Shown piece by piece: positions 21,501 to 32,375 of a stretch of 64,000 bases of DNA. Source of the DNA: Bolinopsis microptera (lineage: Eukaryota > Ctenophora > Tentaculata > Lobata > Bolinopsidae). Under the pieces are notes generated by a model. The model made no database searches. It was given only the letters and a program-made list of their open reading frames with translations, and had not been told where the DNA came from. The position numbers and the translations under genes were made by a program. Location of the stretch: NCBI RefSeq assembly GCF_026151205.1, contig NC_087077.1, forward strand, positions 3,224,001 to 3,288,000, given 5' to 3'. The stretch's first letter is position 1. Every line of letters begins with the position of its first letter.

Positions 21501-24293
21501 CTCTCCACTTAAAATACATCATCGTAGTCATTTACTGAAGCATAAGCGGGGGTTCATGAAACTAGAAAGTTCCGCTTCTTCTTAATTCGATGAAAAACTT
21601 TGCCAGCACATATTTTGAGATGAAAAATACTATCGGCCATCTTCCGTGCTTAATTTCTGGAATTTCGCGGCGATCGATAATATATTTACTTTTTTTCAGG
21701 CTGATTCTGTTTCTGAGAGTTTTCAAGGGGTGTACCAATGCACTGCTGAGTCGGAAAAACGTTACAATTTGGAGCAGAGAATTGGGAGTAAAGTTTGTTC
21801 CCCAACCCTATTTCATCGTTTCCCCCAAAGTCAGTGAAGTACAATGGATGATTTTGCATTCAATTTTTATAGATACTAATAGAGCTCTATAGAGAAAACC
21901 CTTTTCAACATTTCAAAATAATGGCTGCTTTTGCTCTCCAGGGCTTAGCATAAACTTAAGCCATCTCAAAATAAACATCCTTATCGTGATGAGTTTGTAT
22001 CCTGTAAATGCAGATTGATCAGGATTGTAACTGTTCCTATTTGTTTCCAGAAGTATCAAGTCGTCTCTGGAGACACAGCTATATTCTCGTGTCGTACCAG
22101 AGGTGTTGATCCCAACCTCCCTATGAGATTCTACGCTGGTAACAGTGTCAGGTTCAACGCTGGGAACAGTGTCATGGAATATCAACAAGCTTCTTCTGGT
22201 AAGAAAACACAATTTCACAAAACAAAATTATTCAGAAATTTATGTCAAATGTCTCGGAGCGCTTTCACAGTTTACTATAGATAAATATATTTGTCCGATA
22301 ACATCAGTTTCATCACAGAGGAACCATCCCTCCTGTATCTTAAAGACGTGACAGCAACTCAGTTGGTCACGTGTGACACAGAACATAGTCACCCTCGCCC
22401 AATACTAGAGACTGGTAGCACGAGACTTGTACCACAAAGACTGGTAGATGTTAAGATTTCTGTCTCAAAGAGCCCGTATGTGAATATTTATGTTGAATTG
22501 TATTAAATCTGGAAAATATTTCTGTGTATATTGATCTTCTTAATCGTTAATGGAAACAGGTTACCTTATCGGATTTTATCGTTTTTATCGTTCAAATAAA
22601 GTCCGACAAGGTAATTAAATTAAAGACATTAAACGAATGCCTTCGAGCCTTCATGTTAATATTCGTTCAAAATTATGCCCGTTCACGCAATGTCCAGTCA
22701 AATAACGTCCGTTAAGGAATTTCATCTTTGAGTTTTGACCTTTCAATGATTTACCTTATGACATCCTTCTCTCCAGGTACCACGAGACAGGTGACACAGT
22801 CGTGATAAGATGCGAGGTGATATCAGATCTGTTAACCGGGACCCCTGGGTGGACCATATACTGGAGACATGCTGGCAGGGAGTACACCTACCTTGGTAGT
22901 AGGGGCAACGTTCATATGTACGACAATGGAATTGTTGGTGAGTTGGTTTTCTTCCTTACCCTGAAAATTTCTCCCAGTTGTTTTGATTTCTCCCAGTTGT
23001 CTACTATAACTATAAGGAATGCCCCAAGTTGCTTCGCAACTCATCTTATTATACATTTCAAATAATAATAAATAATATTTCAAATAAATATTGTACGGGT
23101 ATCACCCGTTAATTCTCCTAGGTAATAAAACGACGCACTTATTGGCAATACAGGACATTCATCATGACACTCACAATGGTACATACACCTGTGTATTCGT
23201 CAGGTCGGTACTTTTTAATAATGATTATAAAAATTCCGGGTATCATGGCACTACCTTAATAAAGGCATCCCGCACTACTACTACTACACAATTTCTATTT
23301 TCTTTATTTTTAGCGTAATTAGTATCTCTTCAACGTATCATCCTTATAAAGTTATAATACTGATTATACCTATCACATTGCATGTAACAAAGATGAACCC
23401 CCAATCAATCAGCAAGACTCACGGGAGATACCAGGAACAGTTCGACATTGTGGTGAGACAGGGTTTGACAAAGAACATGATAGCTATGGTTCTCGGTGGT
23501 GCTCTTATCATCATCCTTATCATCCTTCTAGTGAGTTCTACCTTCTAGACTATTCTCTCAGCTTTTTAAATTCTAATTACCATCTCGGTCTTTAATTGGT
23601 CGGAAATTACGTGAGGATTGGAGCGTTTACGTCCGCCAAAATTACGTCCAGAAAAAGTTTTGAGTCAATAATTATGTCCACCCGAAATAATGTCCGTCCA
23701 TGTCCGTCCATGTAATGTCTGCCCAAATAAAGTACGAAGTAGTACTGCTTGCATGTATATATGTAGAGGTTACAGCAAGGAAAAACTTAGCCAATATTCC
23801 CAAATGCATCCCATTTTTAATACACTGTATTATACAGCAAATTGGATGTTTCCTAGTAGAATTTATCTGATACGTATCCATTATTTTATTCCCATTTGCT
23901 CTAAAAAGCGGAAACTTTTAAGGATTCAGCAATGTTAACTATTATAGCTCTCGTTACGCAATGAGACGCAGCCTTATAGCCTTACATATCATGCAACTAA
24001 AGCTTAGACTGATTAAAACAGCTTTAAAATATCCCTCTCCATTAATTAAATAACGAATTAAATAATTCAATCAACAAAAATAAATAATTGTAGTTGTTAA
24101 ATTAATAAAAACCTCCTCTCTCTCCCAGCTAGTGGTGGTGCTGTACTGCAGACAGAGACACAAGCGGGCACCCACTAGAACAATCTATGATGATCTAGCG
24201 GAGTGTACTGTTGCTACCAACACTCTGGTTAGGAACGAGGTCCCCCCAGCTACTGAGTCAGCAACTGAGTCAGAGAGACAGACCACTCTCTAG
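15543..24293 (+). CDS. Immunoglobulin-superfamily single-pass receptor, 19 exons
   Basis: Exons: 15543-15663, 15847-15980, 16205-16295, 16421-16543, 16776-16903, 17069-17201, 17325-17440, 19666-19773, 20006-20081, 20383-20474, 20587-20698, 20857-20930, 21700-21829, 22051-22198, 22319-22475, 22777-22937, 23122-23203, 23314-23530, 24129-24293. All use GT-AG and join in phase except 21700-21829, where one extra G in a GGG run near 21784 shifts the frame. The product, about 788 residues, has a signal peptide (MIGLLLIQLLLPCAYSS) and a proline-rich N-region. About six Ig-like domains follow, each split over two or three exons, with motifs such as AGQYKC, GVYQC, GDTAIFSC and NGTYTC. Then come a membrane helix and a 50-residue tail with TIYDDL, which resembles an ITSM/ITIM tyrosine motif. 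Likely an adhesion or recognition receptor; no orthologue is recognised. Confidence 0.8.
17880..19020 (-). mobile_element. Degenerate Penelope-like retroelement fragment
   Basis: On the minus strand, within the 2.2 kb intron after 17440, broken frames read PKLHKNPYKSRFIAGA (18988 downward), then NNTGINCDWSI and LYTNLDLQVVH. These match conserved reverse-transcriptase motifs of Penelope-like elements. Further on (about 18300-17980) come phrases like the C-terminal RT region (LDDFNFPVV, SVGYNVFTVRSFV). Many stops and frameshifts are present. No GIY-YIG endonuclease was recognised. Confidence 0.65.
22553..22730. repeat. Short MITE-like relics with TTACCTTATCGG ends
   Basis: A 57 bp near-palindrome starts TTACCTTATCGG and ends CCGACAAGGTAA. 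Related phrases (CGTTCAAATAAAGTCC, GTCCAGTCAAATAACGTCCG) follow to about 22720. They resemble the ends of the element at 37747-38890. Confidence 0.55.
23625..23745. repeat. GTCCGTCCA-rich relic in the last intron of the Ig gene
   Basis: Repeated phrases ACGTCCGCC, ATGTCCGTCCATGTCCGTCC and GTCTGCCCAAATAAAGT belong to the same loose family as the MITE-like relics at 14525, 22553 and 37747. Confidence 0.45.
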
Positions 24294-24899
24294 CACAATT
24301 ATAGTGTCAGTAATAGTTTAGATAAAACTTTTGTTTAGTCGAGGAGAGACGCTACCTCGCGGAGAGGTTTCTTAAGAATGCTCCTTCATCAAATTTACTG
24401 TTTTGCTTTCATCCAAGTGATCTGAAGGCTGGAATTAGAAGAAGAACTTTGAGCAAGTTAACACTTGCAAATCAATAACTAGTCACAAAGAATCTATAAC
24501 TTCCAAAAGGAGGACTTTGATAATAGTTGATGGATGCAATTACTGATATAGTGATCAAAGATGGCTATTTCATGATATTTGCTTATTATCAAGATAGGAA
24601 CTATAATCTAAATTGATCAAATCAGTGAACAAGACAGTCAGAAGAATAACAATCGCATGCGGGGTCAACTTTTGGGCCTTAGGGTCCTTTGAAGGGTTCA
24701 CATTTGGTCGTTATGGTGCACATTTGGGACATCAGTCTTCTTCCATTCGACCGTATTTCCTTTGCTAGGTATATTATTATTATGTTAATAATCGTGTTAA
24801 ACATCATTTTGTGTACAAACATAATTGTAATCGAGAATTTGTTGATGAGATTTTTTACGTAATAAATAATATGTTTTTTTTTTAATAAATTTTTTAAGA
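24294..24899. other. 3' flank of the Ig gene, nothing recognised
   Basis: AT-rich sequence without a supported coding region. No clear AATAAA signal was seen close to the stop at 24293. Confidence 0.4.
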
Positions 24900-25335
24900 G
24901 AGGCTGGGCCAAGATAGCCCACGAGAGGATGGCATTGAGATGCTCTGCCTACCTCTGGGGTGTGGCAACCCTGGGGAAGGTTGCCGGTGAAATCAGAGTG
25001 AATGGTGGAGGATGGTGTAAGAAGTGATATGAGTCAGAATGATACGCTTAAATGCCAGCTGGGTTTGGAAAAGTAAAACGAGACGAGACAGCATATGAGA
25101 TAATACTTTAAGTCACCCCGGTCTGATCCAGCTCTTCCGGCACAATTAAGCGTTTGGTGCGGTTTGCGAATTTGACAATTGTGGTGATGTGTTGGTTGTC
25201 GAATATGTCATTGACAGAGAGGTAGTAGTCCTGGAAATATTGACCTCTAATTTGGGCAATAGCCGGACACTGTCCAAGGAAGTGTGAGACAGTTTCCTCT
25301 CCGTCGCCGCATATAATATGTTTGGAAGACTTGGG
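24900..25335 (-). mobile_element. 3' end of a LINE-type retrotransposon
   Basis: The minus strand encodes a C-terminal piece with the motif CGDGEETVSHFLGQCP followed by IRGQYF and a stop after ELDQTGVT (about 25100). This matches the zinc-knuckle-like C-terminus of many non-LTR retrotransposon polymerases. A 3' UTR-like segment runs on to about 24900. The upstream RT domain is missing, so the copy is strongly 5'-truncated. Confidence 0.7.
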
Positions 25336-25421
25336 CGTTGTTTTTTAACTCCCTTGTTTATAACTTTTGTTTGATAATAATGTTTGGAAGATAAATTGAA
25401 TCCCTCAGTTTTGATAAATGA

Positions 25422-25482
25422 ATACAATTTTTCAATGGATCAGAGTTTATACTATAAACTCTGATCCATTGAAAAATTGTAT
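25422..25482. repeat. Perfect 30 bp hairpin palindrome with 1-base loop
   Basis: Arms 25422-25451 and 25453-25482 are exact reverse complements around a single C at 25452. Confidence 0.95.
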
Positions 25483-25794
25483 AGTTGGATCTCCAGATAT
25501 ATGCCCTGGTACCAGTACCACTGCAAACCACCGTTTTGGAGAATTTTTTTTTCTTTTGATTGGTCGGCGTCGACTGTAAGCTTTCCTTGCGGTGGCTTTC
25601 ACAACGCGTCCCCATTCTTCAACTCCTGCTGCTAGAGAGAGAGACTCCCAAGTTATATACCATAATTATATTATGCATAGATATCGATTATCGACAACAG
25701 ACTCCGAGAGTCTTGAAGTTCTGTTACCACCGCCCCTGGTGCAACCCCTTACGGGTTAACGATGAGGAGACAGGGACTTCCAGGGACGGTCATG

Positions 25795-26525
25795 GCCTGT
25801 AACGTCACTGTAGACCACTCCTCTGTCGTTGTTTTGAGTGTCCGATCTAAAACCAAATCCTAGGGTACACGAGACGTGGAAGCCTGTGAGCGTGTTAAAG
25901 TCTGTTAAGTGTTAGAGTCCTAGGGTTACACGAGACGTCGTAGCCTGTGAGCGTGTTAAATCCTGGGGTTACACGAGACATGGTAGCCTGTGAGCGTGTA
26001 GACCGCTCCTCTATCGTTGTTTTGAGTGTCTGATCCAAAACCAAATCCTAGGGTACACGAGGCGTGGTAGCCTTTGAACGTGTTAGAGTATGTTAAGTGT
26101 TAGAGTCCTAGGGTTACACGAGACGTTGTAGCCTGTGAGCGTGTTAAATCCTAAGGTTACACGAGACATGGTAGCCTGTGAGCGTGTAGACCGCTCCTCT
26201 ATCGTTGTTTTGAGTGTCCGATCCAAAACCAAATCCTAGGGTACATGAGATCAGACGAGGAAGCCTGTGAGCGTGTGAGAGTCTGTTAAGTGAGTCCTAG
26301 GGTTACACGAGACGTGGTAGTCTGTGAGCGTGCTAAATCCTGGGGTTACACGAGACATGGTAGCCTGTGAACGTGTCAAATCCTGGGGTTACACGAGACA
26401 TGGTAGCCTGTGAGCGTGTAGACCGCTCCTCTATCGTTGTTTTCAGTGTCCGATTCAAAACCAAATCCTGGGGTTACACGTCATGTGGGTCGTGGGAGCC
26501 TGTGAGCGTGTTAGTTTCCTGCGGA
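25795..26525 (+). repeat. Higher-order satellite
   Basis: Two building blocks alternate. One has TACACGAGACGTGGTAGCC and GTGAGCGTGTTA (about 40 bp). The other has GACCGCTCCTCTATCG and GTTTTGAGTGTCCGATCC (about 45 bp). They make at least three higher-order repeats with varying numbers of the first block. A short frame across it is a by-product. Confidence 0.85.
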
Positions 26526-26985
26526 AGGTGTTATTTGCCTGTGGGAAAAGCGGTTATGCTGCAGTTCAAAGGTTAGTAGAGGCTATTAGAGCCTTTCCTT
26601 GTTGTTGAGATGGCTAGTCCCTTCCTTTGCATAGGTTCTAGAAACACCCATGCACCTCCCGTTCGAGCCACCCACCCCACACCGCGTGGAGGTTCAGTGA
26701 GGTTTTTTGTGGGGCGTTTCGATCACGTGATATGACCATTTAAGGAAGTTGGTCTAATTTCACGTTAGGGTTAGGGTTTCAGCAAATGCTTTTGCTAGAG
26801 ATTGGGTTAGGGTTAGGGTTTGGATCAGATTAGAGGGCTAGTATTTGGAAACTGAGACAAATTTAAACAATATTTGCAAATTGATTCATTTTCATAATAT
26901 AAATTGCAAAAATTGAGATTTAGAGTAATTCTTATTCAGAGCCTTGCTTTAAGAAACACTCTTACTAGTGCAGCGATTTCAATTA
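26526..26985. other. 3' flank of the BTB gene, duplicated at 39.0-39.45 kb
   Basis: The stretch 26715-26930 contains GATCACGTGATATGACC, short GGGTTAG runs and an A-rich phrase. It is repeated with changes at 39030-39450, downstream of the second BTB copy. The copies belong to one segmental duplication, although other DNA was later inserted or lost. Confidence 0.75.
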
Positions 26986-28743
26986 TTAGGAGTTCATGCA
27001 GATCTGAGTGGTAAAAGTTGGTGGAATCCTGAGCCAGTAGGGAGGGGTAAAGAGAGGGGGACCTCCCAAGCCCCCAGAGTCCGTCGATTGGCCAGCCTGC
27101 TCCCACGAGCCGCCTCTGACACTAACCCAGAGAACTGAGAAAGTTATATTGTCTTTTAAGTTTTGCCTCATGCCCATATCATAGTCATATCTCATATCAT
27201 ATATCATACCCATATTAAATTGGGCTTGTGCAGGGTTGACCTTTACAAGTGCACTGCCTTGACAATTCGGGAATAATTTAAGAGTTTTGTAAGCGCTGTC
27301 TGGATCGCAGTAGAGAGGCAGTCTAGTTGAATTCATGTTTCCTGCTCCTTCGTAAACGTTTTTACAAGCGTAGACGTACATATGGTAGTTCCCAAAAGAT
27401 TTATCACAGCTAACGTTTGGGGTTCTATCCTGGTACAGAGTAACACTAACAGTGCAATTAACTCCTGAAGCTGAATGATATGAATTATTAGTAAATGTAT
27501 CTGGTAGTGTTCGTTGTCCAGATAATGTCAATAAAATTTCTTCGCCGAAGGTGGCTGCGGTCAAGTTTACAATGCAGATGCAATATAAGGATTGGTCATT
27601 CGTGATTTTACTGATTGCGTTATATTGGTTTGGTAGAATTTGCAACATATCCATAGCATTCTTTATATAGACCGTGTATGCTTGAACGTTTATGTTATTC
27701 GGCGGGTGTCCTGACCAATGATGAATAGCTTTTGAGAGAATTTTTTGGACAATATCCAAGTCAGACGATGATTTATTGCTTGCAAGCCAAGACAGGAGAC
27801 ACTCTATGACACAAAACTGGTCTGATTTATCTGTAAATGCTGTAGAAAGCACACACATTCCATCTGCATCAAGGATCTTCCAGCACGAATAAAGACTTCC
27901 ACTTTCTTTCATGAATCTTAATGACTGTAACACGGTTATTTTTTCATTAAGTTTCATCTTATATCTGTTTAAATGCTTGTATTCCTTCAATGTTATATTG
28001 TCAAAATCTTCCATTTTCTCAAAAAGGTCTTCAAATTGAGTGCGAGGACATAGGGACATTGCATTCGAAATTTCGGGGTTTTCAAACGAGTTCAATAAAA
28101 GTTTGTAGGTGGACTGGTCTAGAAGCATATTGACCCACGGAATATAATCCGGGATAAGATCTTGGTGAAGCAGTATAGTGAGTAGTTCCTTCTTGTGTAC
28201 AACTCCTGAGATAACATCGTCTATGGCACTGTCAAGGTTCTTATACCTTCCATCAGTGTTATCTGGTACGATCATATTGGGTAGGTGTTGTGCGAAGAAC
28301 AACCTACACGGTTTGTAAATATCTTCTTTTGAGCACGTCCACTTGCCTTCAATGGCCTTGGTGGCAACCATAGAACCATTGATCAACAAGCCTGCATTGT
28401 CCAAATTCCATCTATTTTCGGACATCCAATCCAAGACTTGCTTTCGAGCTCCAGGAATGTCAAAAGCTACCATGAACTTGAGAATATCTTGGAAGTTTTC
28501 CTCAGTAAGACTGACTGAACCACCATAAAGAATGGTCAAACATTCTCTGACGTGTTTGTTGTCTGTAAGGAATAATTCATTGTCCTCTTTTATATACTCT
28601 CTGAGCACAGAACTATGTTGGGCTAATAACACTGCACTACATTTAATGATTTCAGATTCCGTTACAATCTGAACTGAATCATTAAAATCATCCTTTTCCA
28701 GGAAGTACGTGAAATCATTGTTGAACTCGAGCTTCACTGTCAT
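26986..28743 (-). CDS. BTB/POZ-domain protein, intact copy
   Basis: A single-exon frame of 585 residues. Residues about 10-110 are a BTB domain: the target-strand pattern DSVQIV, then KCSAVLLAQHSSVLREYI, then VRECLTILYGGSVSLTEENFQDIL. A BACK-like helical stretch follows (about 115-250). The rest, about 250-545, has no recognised domain; no Kelch repeats are seen. BTB proteins commonly dimerise and many act as CUL3 ubiquitin-ligase adaptors; that role here is inference. The paralogue at 40131 ends at VLWVSV-stop. Here that stop is absent and the frame continues 43 residues into unrelated, glycine- and proline-rich sequence. Confidence 0.75.
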   Translation of the reverse strand: MTVKLEFNNDFTYFLEKDDFNDSVQIVTESEIIKCSAVLLAQHSSVLREYIKEDNELFLTDNKHVRECLTILYGGSVSLTEENFQDILKFMVAFDIPGARKQVLDWMSENRWNLDNAGLLINGSMVATKAIEGKWTCSKEDIYKPCRLFFAQHLPNMIVPDNTDGRYKNLDSAIDDVISGVVHKKELLTILLHQDLIPDYIPWVNMLLDQSTYKLLLNSFENPEISNAMSLCPRTQFEDLFEKMEDFDNITLKEYKHLNRYKMKLNEKITVLQSLRFMKESGSLYSCWKILDADGMCVLSTAFTDKSDQFCVIECLLSWLASNKSSSDLDIVQKILSKAIHHWSGHPPNNINVQAYTVYIKNAMDMLQILPNQYNAISKITNDQSLYCICIVNLTAATFGEEILLTLSGQRTLPDTFTNNSYHSASGVNCTVSVTLYQDRTPNVSCDKSFGNYHMYVYACKNVYEGAGNMNSTRLPLYCDPDSAYKTLKLFPNCQGSALVKVNPAQAQFNMGMIYDMRYDYDMGMRQNLKDNITFSVLWVSVRGGSWEQAGQSTDSGGLGGPPLFTPPYWLRIPPTFTTQICMNS

Positions 28744-29245
28744 CTCTGCAGCGGTTATCCAGATTTTTCTGCCTTCAATCTAACAAAGGACGGGATTATC
28801 TGTTAGTGTTACATTTAAAGATTTAATATTTACCTGATTGTGATATAATTTTGATGTTGCCACTATTTATAGTGGCAACACTATGACCATCATCACATCT
28901 ACCATCACATCTACCATGTGACCACCATCATATCTACCATATTCACAATAACTCCACAATTAACAAATAATTTATAATTATTACCTATGATATCATACAT
29001 GTTAAGAGTAGGTACTAGGTAGATAACAAAAATGACCACCCTTATAAAAATAAGATTAAGAAGAAAATCTGGAAAACATATACTACAACCGAGGAATCAA
29101 CTACGAGGCTACCATGCTGCATCGCTTCACAATTGGTTTAATATCGATATTATACATTTTTCATTTCCGACCTTAAAGCTGACTATAGGAACCAGGGATT
29201 TGAATCACGTTCCGCAAGCATTGGATCCCTGTGGTTACCCCGGTA
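28744..29245. other. 5' flank of the BTB gene
   Basis: This likely holds the BTB promoter and 5' UTR. A short perfect palindrome (TGTTGCCACTA on both sides of a 4-base centre) lies at 28845-28870, and ATCATATC/ACCATCACATC phrases repeat at 28880-28940. A related but badly altered copy is at 41700-42000. Confidence 0.5.
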
Positions 29246-29405
29246 GGGACTACGGTTGGAAGATGAATAATTAAAATCCCAACAGCATCTTGTTCCCTTC
29301 ATTATGTTGATTCCGGGAAGCATTCTCTTTACGCCCTCATCATACCGTAGAATGAGATATCGTTCATTTCAAATTGGGTAATTATAGGCCTATCAAGGAT
29401 TGCAG

Positions 29406-30671
29406 TTCATGAATTTACACTCCTTAACTACGATATGTTCATGAATAAGATTAAGTGGGAGCTGTCTCCGAATACAATTTCCAAAATTGATAACTGTAAC
29501 ATTATCATAGGGATACGGAGATATAACTGTCCCACGATTAACTCAAGGAATATCGAATTTGTTGACCAGAATATAAAACTTCAATTTCTACATTCTGCAA
29601 CTGGGCAGGTGAAGGGAAGCAAAATTCGGGATAAAATGTACGATTCTATTGGCCCAAACGAGCTGTCTCCTTTATGTCAATGGGTTATCGACTTAAATAG
29701 TCATTCCATCGATTGGGCAGTCGTTCTAAGCAACCTGTTTTTCTTATTTTCTAAAAAATTTAAGTTGATTCAATTTCAATACAAACTTTTAATGAGGATC
29801 ACAACGTGTAGATACATGAGACATAAAATGAAAATTGTTACAGATACTCCCATGTGTAGCCTGTGTACAAATTATTTAGAAATTATTCCTTATATTTACC
29901 TCCATTGTATTCACACCAATAGCTTCATCACAATACTTGAAGACTTTATCAAAAGGAAAATCGATAGAAACTACAAAGATCCCACTAAAATTAATTTTAT
30001 AGTTTGTAATCACACTTCACAAATTATAAATTATTTTAATATCGTTGCCAAATGGTACATTAGCAAAAAAATTTCAGGCAGGAGACATGCCGCGATCTGT
30101 CAGGGGTATATTAAACTTTTTAAGCTATCTGCACTTACAGGAGACAAAATAGGTCACAATAGTTCTATTAATTATGTCGATCTTGGCCGAATAGGGCAAT
30201 ATGTCCACTCCATTTATATTGCTGTCTATGTTTTTTAATTTTTATTGGTTATTGTTACTATCTTGCAGTACTACTAGCTGTCTTTTGTAGTACATGCCCT
30301 GCTTCCTTCCTTTCTTAAATTCCTTACAAGCTCCTCCTCTCTTACACCCTTTTCACTCACTTCATGTCACTCACTCACTTCATATCTTATTACCACAGTA
30401 TTGCCAAAACCAACATGGCCCAAGTGGAAGGGGGCCTTGACGTTGCTTCCCACTTGGCCCTGCATCCCATGCTGACTGTCGGCCTCCACTCTCAAAAAAA
30501 GTACCTTCAGTTGAGGCTGAGGGTCAACAAATAGCGATGTTAGGGCTTGGTGGGAACAAATCCTGACCTCCTTTTACACCTTTGGGACGACTCTCGCAAA
30601 TGCGAGAGGAATGACGTAGGGGAGGGCTCCATTGGTTTTAGTAGGTTGCATATTTAAAAATAAAAAATGAA
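29406..30671 (+). mobile_element. 5'-truncated LINE insertion with 11 bp target-site duplication
   Basis: AAGGATTGCAG occurs at 29395-29405 and again at 30672-30682. The undisturbed sequence in the other arm of the host element (32211-32236, minus strand) has one copy only, so it serves as an empty site. The insert carries a LINE C-terminal frame and a 3' UTR ending in an A-rich tail. Length is 1266 bp. Confidence 0.85.
29435..30238 (+). CDS. LINE reverse-transcriptase C-terminal region
   Basis: A 267-residue open frame. FKLIQFQYKLLMRI followed by MKIVTDTPMCSLC and YIYLHC matches the post-RT region of LINE polymerases (the zf-RVT type, with FQYKLLHRI and a C-x2-C...H motif). The RT catalytic core is absent because the copy is 5'-truncated. 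It is not expected to be functional, though the frame is still open, which suggests a fairly recent insertion. Confidence 0.7.
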   Translation: MFMNKIKWELSPNTISKIDNCNIIIGIRRYNCPTINSRNIEFVDQNIKLQFLHSATGQVKGSKIRDKMYDSIGPNELSPLCQWVIDLNSHSIDWAVVLSNLFFLFSKKFKLIQFQYKLLMRITTCRYMRHKMKIVTDTPMCSLCTNYLEIIPYIYLHCIHTNSFITILEDFIKRKIDRNYKDPTKINFIVCNHTSQIINYFNIVAKWYISKKISGRRHAAICQGYIKLFKLSALTGDKIGHNSSINYVDLGRIGQYVHSIYIAVYVF

Positions 30672-31213
30672 AAGGATTGCAGCCCAATTAATAGCTGATC
30701 AATAACAGCTACTTGTGCCATATAGGGGATAACTGAGGTCACGTGACATTTGGTCCTATCAGGCTATCACGTGACCGCTAATCCTATCACCGATCACGTT
30801 ACCTTGATTCGTAAACCCTTGGGCACGCGATCACATTCGTAAACTTAAAGTGTCGTATGTCGACTAGGATATTTTGTGATGTCACCAGAGCTCAAGCTAC
30901 TTGATCAGGCCTTATATGGAATAATATAGTGCATCGCGTGCATAATTGGATCCAATTATAGGAGCTGCGCAATCATTGTAGCACTAGCATATTGATCAGG
31001 TATCACCTTCTGAAACCCAGCAGGCAGCTGGGCCAGAGATTTGAAAATAGAAGGATTTTTTGTTAATGAATATCGAAGCAAAAATCATGCGACCCTATGT
31101 TTTCGAGGACGCTGAACACGATAAAATTGGTTATAATTATCATACTCAAAGACAAATTGCTTTAAAATGCACTTGAATGTCATAGATGTCATAGATGTCA
31201 TTATAACTTATAA

Positions 31214-31241
31214 GGGGGGGGGGGGGGGGGGGGGGGGGGGG
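31214..31241 (+). repeat. 28-base G homopolymer
   Basis: Uninterrupted G28. Real poly-G of this length is rare, and the true length is hard to sequence. Confidence 0.9.
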
Positions 31242-31250
31242 TCCAAAAAG

Positions 31251-31350
31251 GGCAGGACATTGGCAGACATTGGCGGACATTGGCGGACATTGGCGGACAT
31301 TGGCAGACATTGGCGGACATTGGCGGACATTGGCGGACATTAGCAGACAA
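31251..31350 (+). repeat. 10 bp tandem repeat (TGGCGGACAT)n
   Basis: About nine copies with G/A variation at one site. The short frames across it are repeat artefacts. Confidence 0.95.
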
Positions 31351-32375
31351 AAGTGGACAGCAAAATTCGCAAAATTTTGTTAAATTTTGCTAATGTGGCG
31401 GGTGATGATTTTAAAAAAATCAAATTTTATGTGGTTCATCCTGTAAGTGTAGATCCTGTTTTAAAGGTATATTGGGGCACGAAGAGAAATGTCGAGGACT
31501 GTTGTACTTGGATTGCAATTTTACAAGATCTAGACCTATCGGAAATACAATGGTGGTATTTTTATAGAAATGGCTATGGGCTTCGAGACAATTGCAGCTG
31601 AAATTAAAACAGGTATCAAAAATTCTTTGATTCTTTGATCCTCATCAAAATTGTTATGGTTTAAAAAGACGAGAGAAAAAGAACGGAATACGCGGTCAGA
31701 AGAAATAACTTCCACTACTGGGTAACAATATCAGACCAGACTAAGAATTCATTGACTTACTGGTCTGTGTGTGGGTATTTATAGACATATAGCTCTCATG
31801 GAGCGAATCAGAATACAGGATCGATATCACGTGACCATAGGCAAGCCAATACGTGTAGTACGAACAATGTTGGCTTTGTTTAGGGTTAGGGTAAGTACTA
31901 CATAGTTTATTTTGAACAAAAGGTGGAAAAATTCCCCAAAAGGAATAAGAACGATCATGCCCAACCTGTCCGTTAGATAAACGTGATATAATTATAACAG
32001 ATGCTGATAATAATATATACAGAAATTAGTTGACCATCGAAATCATTTTGACGAAACATTTTGATAAAAACTAATGATTGGAACAAATCGTTTTACGAAT
32101 CAAGGTCACGTGATAGGATTAGCGGACACGTGATAGGACCGACTGTCACGTGACCTCAGTTATCCCTTATATGGCACAAGTAGCTGCAATTGATCAGCTC
32201 TTAGTCTTAATTGGGCTGCAATCCTTGACATGCCTATAATTACCCAATTTTAAATGACCGATATATCATTCTACAGAATGATGAGAGCGTAAAGAGAATG
32301 CTTCCCGGAATCAGCACAATGAAGGGAACAAGATGCTGTTGGAATTTCAATTATTCATCTTCCGCCCAGAGTCCC

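Larger units (their letters stand above)
29246..32375. mobile_element. Long-TIR element interrupted by a LINE
   Basis: The right arm (about 32095-32375) is the inverted match of a left arm now split in two (29246-29405 and 30672 to about 30818). Arm length is about 0.28-0.3 kb. The interior from about 30820 to 32090 holds a 28-base G tract, a 10 bp tandem array and no recognised transposase, so this is probably a non-autonomous DNA transposon. Confidence 0.75.
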
